A stretch of DNA of 64,000 nt from Triatoma infestans (Eukaryota > Arthropoda > Insecta > Hemiptera > Reduviidae): positions 48,054 to 112,053 of the forward strand of contig JAAEAF010002633.1 in the NCBI GenBank assembly GCA_011037195.1, read 5' to 3'. A program made the position numbers and the translations under genes. Positions 55,047 to 64,000 of this stretch are shown here, piece after piece (positions within the stretch are counted from its first letter, which is position 1; every line of letters starts with the position of its first letter). The notes below the pieces were generated by a model. The model was not told where the DNA came from. It worked only from the letters and a program-made list of their open reading frames with translations, and ran no database searches.

Positions 55047-55930
55047 CTTTTCTTGATATTGTCTTTGGATCTTTTTCTGAAAATAATTTTCTTTAGCAAG
55101 GCAGAAGTTTCACTTATGCTTATACTTTTTAATTAGTTATAGTTCTTCATCATGAATATGTGTTTTAATTGTTCGATTTATTTGATGGAAAGAGATCTTT
55201 TTATTTCTTTAACCAATTAACTGCTCAACAAAAGGTTTATTATAGCAAATGGAATTATAAAATGCGTAAACATTTTAAAGATATCAATTAACCAGAAATA
55301 TACATAATTATAATTAATAAAACAAAAAAAGCAGGAAAATCTTCTAAAAACTTTTTGTAAAGTTAAAAATCCTTTAAACCATTAACGCAGATTACTTTTT
55401 ACACTTCCAACAAAGAACAAGAGAAAAGAAAAAAAGAGGGGGGGTCCAGGCCAAATGAAACAGTAGGAGAAAACCTCCAGTTGTTGGGCCTTATGTTTTT
55501 TAAGTTGGCTTACTGAAAGGAAATACTTTCCAAGCTCCACAAAGACGCCAAAGCGGGCATAGTAACCATTACTTGACTCCAAAAGAGTAAAGGCGCTTAC
55601 TTCACTGGAAGAAAAGGTTTATATTCTTTTTATAAATTGTACTCTAAAGTTTTATACAAATTAAAAATGACAAATAATCAATACTTTTCTTTGAATTTAA
55701 TTTTTTTAAATAAAATTGCTAACATCCCAGTTAATAATTAAATGATTGCTAAAACTGTTTCTGAGGGTGAACATATATCAGCCGCTAACCATGACCAATA
55801 AAAAAAGAAGTGTTTTATGATAAATTATGTGAGTTTGTGGAAAGAAGCACTGATCGCCGTTTTATCATGAGTACAGAAAAATAAAAAAATGTTACTTAAT
55901 GAAACAAAACAGTCTCAGCTTCTTAAACAA
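55047..55930. other. nothing recognised
   Basis: AT-rich, with a less AT-rich patch at 55390-55600 (66-codon minus frame 55582-55382) that shows no family and a GGCGCTTAC sequence like that near 34057. Confidence 0.35.
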
Positions 55931-55935
55931 AACAA

Positions 55936-56307
55936 TCAATCTCTATCTTCAAAGCAGTATCGTCGTCTTAAACATATGATGTCATAAAAAATTGGTGACA
56001 CTGAAAAGTTACAATCTATCCGTCGTGATATGGTTACACCAACAACTAATGCACAGAAAGCGTCATGGCTTTTCTTCATTGCCACAAAGCGCTGTGGTCG
56101 TATAGCATGATAGCCACAACCACGAATTTCGCTATGTGGTCTTTCTGTGATTGCTACAACGGGCGTCGTGAGCGTTTTCATAAGAGCCATAACATGAATT
56201 TCGCGATGTGGATGTTTTACAGTGATCACAACGCGTTGTAAGCTGTTTTTTTGCTCAATGAGCATTTGCGGTTTTTGAGCGTAACATATATATGGAAGAG
56301 CTGTCAC
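55936..56307 (-). other. open frame with internal ~72-bp repeat
   Basis: A 123-codon minus-strand frame. Within it a unit recurs: ITVKHPHREIHVMAL and, 24 codons later, AITERPHSEIRGCGYHA, with a weaker third (MKKSHDAFCALV). At DNA level the units are CGAATTTCGCTATGTGG and TGAATTTCGCGATGTGG (+ strand) about 72 bases apart. The plus strand is partly open as well. It may be a short tandem repeat in an unknown element rather than a gene. Confidence 0.3.
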
Positions 56308-56700
56308 AGTTTCGTATGGTTTACAACTGTATTAACAACCATCGTGGACATTAAATCTAGATTTAACTCACGTAATATCTCTAAGCTGCCCAAACTTATG
56401 CAATATAAGTTGGTATAACAAGGTAGTAAGAGAAAGTAAATTGATATTAGTAGGATAAAATTCTATTGCAATACACAAATTTTTCTCTGTTGTCAATTTT
56501 GTTAATACTTTTTATCGAACTTGTCTTAAAAAAAAAATAAAATAAAATAGAGGTGTATAGAATCATTGAAAAATATGTCATGACCAATGTCAGATTATGA
56601 GAGATCACTTGCTTTTTATATACTTATTTCTTATAATTTATTTTATTATCTCGTTTCTAAACAGTCTGCTACATGTATACGGAATTAGTTTTAGGTATGA
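56308..56700. other. nothing recognised
   Basis: AT-rich; AGTAAGAGAAAGTAAA at about 56424-56440 is a family A 3' tip. Confidence 0.4.
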
Positions 56701-57075
56701 GTGGGTGCGAGGAATATAGAGTACTCCACCCAAAGTAGATTTAAGCATGTTTGTGTGTGTCTGATATTTATTAAGAATGACTGTATTTATTAGGATGGAT
56801 GTTACTGCAGTTGTGTGAGATAGGAATAGTTTTAGTTTACTTGTAATTTGATGGATGTACGTGAGTGTGAATGAAGTGTGGGGGGATCAATGCCGGCCAG
56901 GGGTGGCAACTTCTGGTCGTTGCGGCCATCTTCTTGCACTTTGTAAATATGTAAATATTGTAAATAATCAGGAGCCACTATTTTCAGGAAGGGGTGGGCC
57001 TGAGCCGGGATTGGCAACTCGGTACTAGTGTGAACGAGAGAGTGAATGCTGCGTAAATAGATGTAAATATTATTA
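56701..57075. repeat. unassigned G+C-richer block with internal duplication
   Basis: Two diverged units of about 120 bases, each with GCCGG.(C/A)(A/G)GG..TGGCAACT and a later GTAAATA(T/G)(A/T)GTAAATATT stretch (56890-56960 and 57000-57075). Possibly an LTR or a SINE tail; no partner elsewhere in the window. Confidence 0.35.
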
Positions 57076-57396
57076 ATAGATTTTTAGAAAGAATAGAGAA
57101 CTTATTCAACGTTCCAATCTCCACATTTCAATTCATCTATATACTGCCTTTCATTCATCAAAGTCAATTTCAGATTAGTAGGAAAATTTTATAAAGTTTT
57201 CTCTCAATCAGATTCCGTTTCTGACATTGGATTATGGCTCAATATCTCATGGCTATGGTCTCTGCAGCCAAGGCCAAGAAGAAAAAAAAAATATTAGAAA
57301 GATTAAGTCCTATAATAAACCGCTGGAGTCCTATTGTGGTTACCTTGCCTATTTTGTAAATTTGTAGGGAGAATATACTGGTTTAAGAGAGAAGAG
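57076..57396. other. nothing recognised
   Basis: Short stretch without a supported feature. Confidence 0.4.
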
Positions 57397-57758
57397 TGTG
57401 TCCGAATGGGATCCTAAGAGAGGAAAAGCAAACTTTAAATGAATCAAAAGTTAGTTACTCCCCAACTAGGCCAGCAGGCTAAGAAGAGGGATTATTCGAT
57501 TCATATAAATAAAGCGACAGTTGAAGAGTTTACGACCGTTTTACAACATTACAAACAGTCGGCAACCCATCTTACTACACTCTCATTACTCAGCCAGTCT
57601 GTCTCTTTATATTTCTCTCGCTAACTAACTTCTATTCTACTGTAAAATCCTTGCAGTTTGTGGGTTCTATTCATTATACAGTGTTCAGCATATCATCTAG
57701 TTTATTTCTCTAAAATCCATTCTCTCTGACTCTCTCTCCCCTCTTCACATCCATTATA
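57397..57758 (+). mobile_element. solo-LTR-like repeat, family D, copy 3
   Basis: Matches 8657-8990 (GAATCAAAAGTTAGTTACTC, TTCGATTCATATAAA, CAGCCAGTCTGTCTCTTTA) and 22779-23147 (CTTGCAGTTTGTG, TATACAGTGTTCAGCA). Ends CATCCATTATATT. CATATAAATAA at about 57503 could be the TATA box of an LTR read on the plus strand. Confidence 0.62.
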
Positions 57759-59300
57759 TTCCTAATCGGATGGGCTTAGGTAGTCTACTTAATCGATAGT
57801 TTAAATCAGAGTATTATTTTTAATATTAATTTTGCTTTATAAAGAAATCATTTTATACAAAATCTGGATAATAATAAATAATAAAAGTATAACCTGCTTG
57901 TCTTTTAAAAACAATATAATGTTATAAAACCAAGATTCATTGTTGGTACTTTAAATAATTCCGACAAAAAAAAAGTAAAGACGAAGTTAGAAGAAATGAA
58001 TTTATAAAACTTAAGCTTATGGTAAAACAATAACCGGATTAGGCTGTTGAATTAAACAAAGAAAGTTCTGTAAAACAAATTATATTATAAAATTTTAAAC
58101 TTTGCCAAACAACTTTCTATTAACAACTATTTCCGTTCTTAAAACTTTTTTTTAATTAAAGAAAGAAATCAAAAATATTTTTTTCTGATTACTATATTCG
58201 TCTAAATACTTCAAAACGGTATTACGTATTAAAAAACCGAAATTTTGTTTCCGCTCCGACTTTTATCAGATAAAGAAAAATTCATAGGAGGATCCAAGCT
58301 AGATATTAGACATACCTATGTCGAAAGCTCACAATGTTACAGGTTTACATCCGCTCTTATTGATCGAATTAACAACATTAATAAAACACACTTCAACTAA
58401 CAATTTTTATTGAAACCTGGAATTCCAATAACTTTGGAAATAAGTGATTGGCCATTGCTGTTTACATTCAAAAAGGACAAGCCCATCTTGTTCAAAGAAA
58501 AACTTAAACTTAATCTTTTGTTTAAGATCTCTGACGCTGAATTTTTTTTTTTTTTTTCAAAAAAATTGCCTGCCTATCAGATTGTCCAAAAATTACAGCC
58601 ACAATATAATTTCCAAATGATGCTGTAGCAAATATTACATATTTGAGCTGAATATTACAAAAAAATGCTGTCATGTTTTTTTTTTTTTAAACCAAAACGA
58701 ATATTATTTTTTTTATATCAATATTGGATCGATAGCCAATTATTTTAATCGGATAGACAATGTGGTGGGATAGGTAATGATTTTTAGGAGTAACCTTGAG
58801 CAAAACAATTTTTCAAAGAGGATATAAATTGAGGAAACGTGAAGAAAAGTTTTTATGAGCTTTAGGCCTTATATTGAGGCACACTTGGGAAATTATTGAT
58901 CCCAAAGTGGAGATGGTTAACTACAGCCATAGGTCAGAAGCATTATTGAATACGCTTCTGTAATCTGGGGACTACGTATATTGCAGCAAGTATGTTTTTA
59001 AGACTTGAGGCTACTCAAACCTACTTTATTGAAATATTTAACACGTAGTTTTTTCCAATATTGATTCTAAGTTTCACATATTACAGATGAACAGATTGAT
59101 AAGTGATTTCCTGTTTTTAAAGAAGTTATTGAATGGTGGTGAAACTGACTATTCCGATGTTACTTCCTGCTATTCCTTTCCATGTGCCATCTTACAGCCC
59201 TCTCTACATTAAGTAAAATTTAAAGTTTAAAGAAAATATGTTATTTTACAGCAGTAAATTACAGTCCAAAAAAATAAATAAATTCCGTATTTTTTGTCGT
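57759..59300. other. nothing recognised
   Basis: AT-rich; the 72-codon frame 58410-58628 contains a phenylalanine run from a T tract and is not supported. Confidence 0.45.
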
Positions 59301-59302
59301 TG

Positions 59303-59352
59303 TGTGGTTTCTGAGAAAGGACACCAAAGGTGTCCGAAACGTCGAATAAACT
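59303..59352 (+). ncRNA. hammerhead-like motif with perfect 7-bp stem II
   Basis: CTGAGAAA, hairpin GGACACC-AAA-GGTGTCC, then GAAACGTC and GAATAAAC. The GAAA box, GTC triplet and self-complementary ACGT are intact. The first box reads CTGAGAA instead of CTGANGA, so activity is doubtful. The following 90 bases (CCAACTAATTTTTGG, AATAACGGCCAAAC) have a counterpart after the hammerhead at 32578, linking it to the same kind of element. Confidence 0.5.
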
Positions 59353-59915
59353 TTTTTTTTAAATATAAAGTTTCTTCTTTGGCCTCATCCAACTAATTTT
59401 TGGCCTTTTTTTAATTAATAACGGCCAAACATAACTATTGTTTACATAAATTACAGTCATTTGTCAAATTACAGCCATTAACAGAAATACGAGAAAAGTC
59501 GTATGAGTGTTTTTTTTTTTTCCACTTATACTCTTGTAAAATATAAATATATGATACAATTTAATAATAAAAATGACAAATAAAAAAACTTTAGTAATTA
59601 ATATGCACAGCAATAACCGGAAATATTATAATGTTATCTCATACTACATGTGTAATAGAAAAGTGACTTATTGATGATACATTATTTCCGGCAGGGATAT
59701 AAAAAACGGAAGTTAAAATATAGATGACACATTTTCTATAATATAAAAAAGTCGCTGGGTCAATATTTTACTGAATTTAAAAACAAAAAAAAATAACGTA
59801 GAAAAAAAATATAATGTGCAATTTCTTCTCGTGAACATTTTAGAGACCTATCCTCTTTAAATCTATTCTCCAATTTAATCCGTCAATTTTATATAGATAT
59901 CAAATATTAATAAAT
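59353..59915. other. nothing recognised
   Basis: Apart from the PLE-like tail at 59388-59432, AT-rich sequence without features. Confidence 0.4.
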
Positions 59916-59917
59916 TA

Positions 59918-60088
59918 GAGTGGTTTGGTAGAGTGGTTATGAGAATGGACTTGCAATTGGAAGACAACCCAAGTTCGAAACACGCGAATATTACTAAATT
60001 TATTTGTTAAAATATTAGTAGAATGTACTTCCGCTCCCATACAAACAATTAAAACAACTAGTCCAAGACTTTATAAACCGCCAAGAAA
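59918..60088 (+). repeat. tRNA-derived SINE, family 2, copy 2
   Basis: Box A TGGTAGAGTGG (59926-59936, perfect) and box B AGTTCGAAAC (59971-59981, perfect core). Body with CTAAATTTATTTGTTAAAAT, ACTTCCGCTCCC and a TAAACCGCCAAG end, shared with 44170-44362. The anticodon region TTGCAATTGGAA does not fold into a clean cloverleaf, so a SINE is favoured over a tRNA gene. Confidence 0.7.
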
Positions 60089-61070
60089 ATGGTAAAATAT
60101 TTATTTTACATTATTTTTTGCCTCCTTTTATTTTTATTTATTTATTTTTATAATTAGCAACTTTTAAAAATATAATTATTCTATTTACAAAGTACTTCGA
60201 AAATGTTACAGATTTATGCTTTACAGATAACTTGAGAATAGAAAAGGGTTGATATATATATATATTCTATATTGATTGGCTGCCAATCTTTATTGAATAT
60301 TTAATGATTTCATAAATTATTGATCATATCGACTGATATTCCAGATAGGCATATTTAGAGGTCACAGATATCTCAAAAAATAAATAAATAAATAAATAAA
60401 AAATAATCAGTATAAACACACACACAAACATACAGAATATACTACTCTCTTCGCCCATAATTTTGTTTATACTCCGAATTTTCTTAATGATACCGTATAA
60501 AAATATGGCAAAATTAGGTTGTAACATATGAAATGTCGTTTTTGTAATGCGTATGTGTAGCGCACGCTCTAGCAGTTAAGTCGCCCCGGACAAAAAGACA
60601 AATTGCCGCCCCTTAAGAATATATATATATATTTTTAAGCAAGTCTATGCATGTTCAAGCGTTCTGATCGCGTGCTAATGCTATTCTCTTCAGAGAAGTA
60701 ATATGCATGTTCAAACAAGTTCAAGCATCGATCCTTTACAAATTCTGCGTTAATTTTTCAATAATAGTGTAAATATTTTTAGCTTTTAATCATAAACAAT
60801 ATAAATACGCTACGCACTGTAAAGGGAACAAAAAAAATCGATATATGAAATTTGCTATTAATTAAGTATTTAACACATCAATATTTTTCCTCACATAAGG
60901 ACGGGTTGCCCGCCCGTAGAATGGGCCAGTTGGTGTGTGTTTTTTGTAATATAATTAAAATTTTTATACTTAATAATTATTTCCATTGCAGCCTATAAAT
61001 TATCACCAATCCAGATTAATTAACGGAACCCAAATTTATTAAATTTCGATTTCCTGATAATGAAAATTCT
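60089..61070. other. nothing recognised
   Basis: AT-rich, with AATA microsatellite near 60378-60402 and an AT tract near 60621-60635. A small G+C-richer patch (60565-60610) is unassigned. Confidence 0.45.
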
Positions 61071-61074
61071 AAAA

Positions 61075-61330
61075 CTATCCGTTTAGGTACTACATCTTAC
61101 CTGACACGATGATTTCGACCTAAAATCAATCAACTGAAATCAAATCATCAACTTTACTGAATCTTTGTTTTTTTTTGTTTTCAATTTTTCGCGATTTTCA
61201 CTTACAAATGGCACAATGAATTTCTTTAAACTTCGTATAATATCTTCATACACATATATATAATACTTATCATTTTTATTTGAAACATCTTCCCGAGAAA
61301 ATTGATTTTTGAGGAGGGGCATTCTGGAGG
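61075..61330 (-). mobile_element. family A fragment, decayed
   Basis: CCGTTTAGGTACTAC, CGCGATTTTCACTTACAAATGGC, TTTATTTGAAACATCTTCC, GAGAAAATTGATTTTTGAGG follow the minus-strand order of family A. Confidence 0.55.
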
Positions 61331-61399
61331 AAGGGAAACGTCAACCATTGGAAGGGAAATCCAAGACTGAAGAAAATAGTTTAGTCGGAATGGAATTTT

Positions 61400-61703
61400 A
61401 AAAAATGGGCTTTTTGAAATTTTGATAGGAAATCTGATATAGATGTACAGGAAGAAGAAATTTATGATTTTTCTCAACAGCATAATCCAAAAACCAAAAC
61501 ATGATGCACATCCGGACCAATTCATCATGACGGAAAGGTCCTTTGAAATCAGGGATAACGAAATTTTTGGGACCCCCCCAGAGCATTATCAGAACTAATC
61601 AACCCGTCAGTCACATATTTGTAGTTAGATAAATAGTTTCTATTTAACAATATGTTCTTCAAAGATTCTGGGTGGTCAGAGGAAAAAGAACGATCCATAT
61701 TGT
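61400..61703. repeat. direct repeat, family F, copy 1
   Basis: Aligns with 63655-63935 over some 280 bases despite many differences (CATGATG..CATCCGG, GAAAGGTCCTTTGAAATCAGG, AGCATTATCAG, GATTCTGGGTGGT). One minus-strand frame (from about 61704) is open for 50 codons here but not in copy 2. Nature unknown. Confidence 0.5.
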
Positions 61704-61708
61704 ATAAA

Positions 61709-63029
61709 CGAGGTGTGTAAATTAAATTAAGTAATGAGACTGATTTTCTATTGTTCGATCTGGCAACATTGGAGACGTGGCGCATGCGTGGTAGGGCAAG
61801 TAAACATCTGATACACGTCCAGTGCAAATTTGAAAATGCTAGAGTTGTTGCACTGTCCGAGTGACTTTTTTTGTAAGCAAGGTTTTTTCAGTGCGTTTTA
61901 AAAATGAGTGACATCAATTACGAGCAATGTTGTGCTATCAGGTTTTGGTTCAGACTTGGGCACAGTGCAACGGAAACGTTTGAAAAACTGTGCCAGGCCT
62001 ATGGAGACAATGTTTTGTCGAGAGCACAGGTTTTTAGGTGGTTTAAGTCGTTTGCAGAAGGAAGGGAATCAATTGAAGACGAGCCTCGCAGCGGAAGGCC
62101 TTCATCTTCAAGAACCGACGAAAATGTTGGCAGAATCCACGATCTCGTGCGTTCAGATCGTCGTTTGACAGTCCGAATGATCGGCGAAGAGTTGAATTTG
62201 ACTCACACAACCGTTCATCAAATTTTGACTAATGAATTGGGGATGAGAAAAATTTGTGCAAAAATGGTTCCAAAAAATCTTTCACAACAGCAAAAAGACA
62301 TCAGAAAGGAAAGGAGCCTTGACTTTTTGGGAGCAATTGAAAACGATCCCAATTTTTTGGAACGTGTTATTACAGGAGACGAGTTTTGGGTGTTTGAGTA
62401 TGACCCAGAAACTAAGCGTCAGAGCATGCAGTGGCACACTTCAACCTCTCCAAGGCCAAAAAAAACAAGAATGAGCAAGTCAAAAATCAAATGCATGCTG
62501 ATTTGCTTTTTTGATAGCCAAGGAATCGTTCACAAAGAATTTGTGCCTCAATGCCAAAATGGTAAACCAACATTTTTACCGAAAAGTTCTTGAGAGACTT
62601 CGAAAAAGAGTCATGCGTGTGAGACCAAACATCAAAAACAAGTGGGTGTTTGCATCACGACAATGCTCCGTGTCACACCGCGATTTCTATTAATGAGTAT
62701 TTGGCCAGTAATAACATTCCTGTGGCTCCTCAGCCTCCTTATTCACCCGACTTGAGTCCATGTGACTTTTTTTTGTTCCCCAATTTGAAAAATCACCTCA
62801 AGGGACGTCATTTTGGAACATTGGAGAATATTCAAACAGCCGTAACCGACCAACTGAAGTCTATCCAGTATCCGAGTTCCAGCACTGCTATGACGAATGG
62901 AAGAATCGTCTTCAGCGTTGTGTGGCTTCCCAAGGTAGTTACTTTGAAGGGGACAATGTTGAATTGTAATTTTATTTGAATAAAAAAAAAGATAAAAAAT
63001 CAGTCTCATTACTTAATTTACACACCTCG
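61709..63029 (+). mobile_element. mariner (family 1), full-length copy
   Basis: 1,321 bases from CGAGGTGTGTAAATTAA to its inverse before TA (63030-63031). The left TA is changed to AA, and the left repeat has five extra bases (AATTA). It contains a complete but frameshifted transposase. The right repeat is identical in order to those of 16580-17497. Confidence 0.95.
61904..62979 (+). pseudogene. mariner transposase, DD34D, broken by frameshifts
   Basis: Frame 1 (61904-62593) has two helix-turn-helix parts, the GRPSSSR linker (residues 65-71), HTTVHQIL (101-108) and the first catalytic Asp in ITGDEFWVFEYD (residue 159). A frameshift near 62550 moves the reading to another frame (NQHFYRKVLERLRK, to about 62655). 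A second shift near 62655 moves it to a third with HDNAPCHTA (second Asp) and YSPDLSPCDFFLF (third Asp, 34 residues between). A further indel near 62880 scrambles the C-terminus. All three catalytic acids therefore survive, but no functional protein is made. It would cut and paste the element at TA sites. Confidence 0.93.
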
Positions 63030-63031
63030 TA

Positions 63032-63654
63032 TGTCCTCTGAAATTTCAATTTACAAAACCTCAGATAACGCAATTATTTCTCTTATAGCAGTAAGTGATT
63101 TAAGATATGTATATTTCAAAAAAATAAAAAAAACAATAAAAAACTGATTTAAAAGAAAACTGGAGAGAGAGAGAGGAAAAAAAGTCACAAATGTAAATAT
63201 CAAGAAAGTGGGTAAAAAGATTTGCGAATAAACTACTCTAAATGTAAATCAGATTTGGAATAGTTTACAAGGTTAAAAAAAAGAAAGATAAAGAACAGAA
63301 AAAAAAAATAACGGAATATTCTTCTACCGCTGCTATCAAGGCAAAGATGGGGGGAACAGTGGAAAATAATCGACTGAAAATATGCAAAAATAAATATCAA
63401 CTAGAATAGAAAACACAACTTGTTTTCTGCACTAATAGTTTACTTTTTTTTTATTTTATGAATATAAGTTCTTCAATCAAACCATTACAAAGTATGTCAG
63501 CTTCATAGTAAACTGGGTCAAACAGAATAATGTCCTAATTAGTAAATCTATAATAATTGCTCTCAATTAAAACTTTATCTTAATCATTAATATGGTTTAT
63601 TGTATGCCATAGTTTATTTTACATAATAATTTATTTATTATTATTTTACTAAAT
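63032..63654. other. nothing recognised
   Basis: AT-rich sequence. 63035-63105 has a weak likeness to the 3' end of family A. Confidence 0.4.
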
Positions 63655-63935
63655 TCATCGAGTTTATTAAAAACAAAATTTTGATTGGAAATTTAAACTT
63701 ATCAACAACATTAACCCCAAAATCAAAACGTGATATATATCTGGCCAACCCATGATAGAAGGTGCCCTTTGAATGTCAGGAATAATGGACATTTTTTGTA
63801 ATCCCAGGATATTATCGGATCTAACAAACGGTTATCGACATATATGTGGTTAAATACGTAGCCTATATTTAAACAATATAGCCAAAGATTATAGATGGTT
63901 GGAGCGGTAAAGTACGATTCATATTATTATATCTT
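63655..63935. repeat. direct repeat, family F, copy 2
   Basis: Counterpart of 61400-61703 in the same orientation, on the other side of the mariner (GATATATATCTGGCC, GGTGCCCTTTGAATGTCAGG, GATTATAGATGGTTGG). Confidence 0.5.
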
Positions 63936-64000
63936 TTGAGTCCTCATTATTTCGCAAAATAATTTACTTTCTTGCCAGCAATATCCAGCAGATTTGGGAC

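Overview
The window looks like AT-rich, gene-poor nuclear DNA from an arthropod, most likely an insect. The evidence is the transposon mix: DD34D mariner copies, I-clade-type and RTE-type non-LTR retrotransposons, a Penelope-like element (PLE) with a GIY-YIG endonuclease domain, solo LTRs, tRNA-derived SINEs, and a dispersed family with Helentron-like ends. No complete cellular protein-coding gene could be recognised. Most open frames are short, or are shadows of repeats. The species cannot be named from the sequence.

Layout. 1-9 kb: unrecognised AT-rich DNA, an HSE-bearing solo LTR (3725-4112), two tail-to-tail copies of the abundant ~1 kb family A (4187-6420), a palindromic pair of hammerhead-ribozyme-like motifs (6842-7064) and a solo-LTR-like repeat (8657-8990). 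9-23 kb: three 5'-truncated antisense copies of one I-clade-type element (11.1, 15.2 and 21.7 kb), two mariner remnants (13.9 and 16.6-17.5 kb), an RTE remnant (18.1-18.8 kb) and a SINE (13.1 kb). 23-33 kb: two decayed copies of another RNase H-bearing non-LTR element (24.0 and 28.0 kb), then a PLE at 31.1-32.6 kb with one stop in an otherwise open RT plus endonuclease frame and hammerhead motifs on both sides. 33-45 kb: further family A copies, hammerhead palindromes (36.4-36.9 kb), a cysteine-rich open segment (37.75-37.99 kb) and SINEs (40.9 and 44.2 kb). 44.8-47.6 kb: a nested stack in which a family A element is split inside its CA microsatellite by about 2 kb holding a non-LTR fragment, an LTR fragment and a second kind of mariner. 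47.9-48.5 kb: two palindromes with two different hammerhead sequence families. 49-64 kb: more family A copies, a solo LTR, an antisense non-LTR fragment, another hammerhead-like hairpin (59.3 kb), a SINE (59.9 kb), and the best-preserved mariner (61.7-63.0 kb) sitting between two diverged direct repeats.

The most notable signal is the density of hammerhead-ribozyme-like motifs: about thirteen instances in several sequence families, many arranged as head-to-head inverted pairs. They carry the conserved CTGANGA and GAAA boxes, a stem II hairpin, and a short palindromic stem III (ACGT or ACCGGT). This matches what is known of PLE-associated hammerheads that work as dimers. Activity is inferred, not shown.
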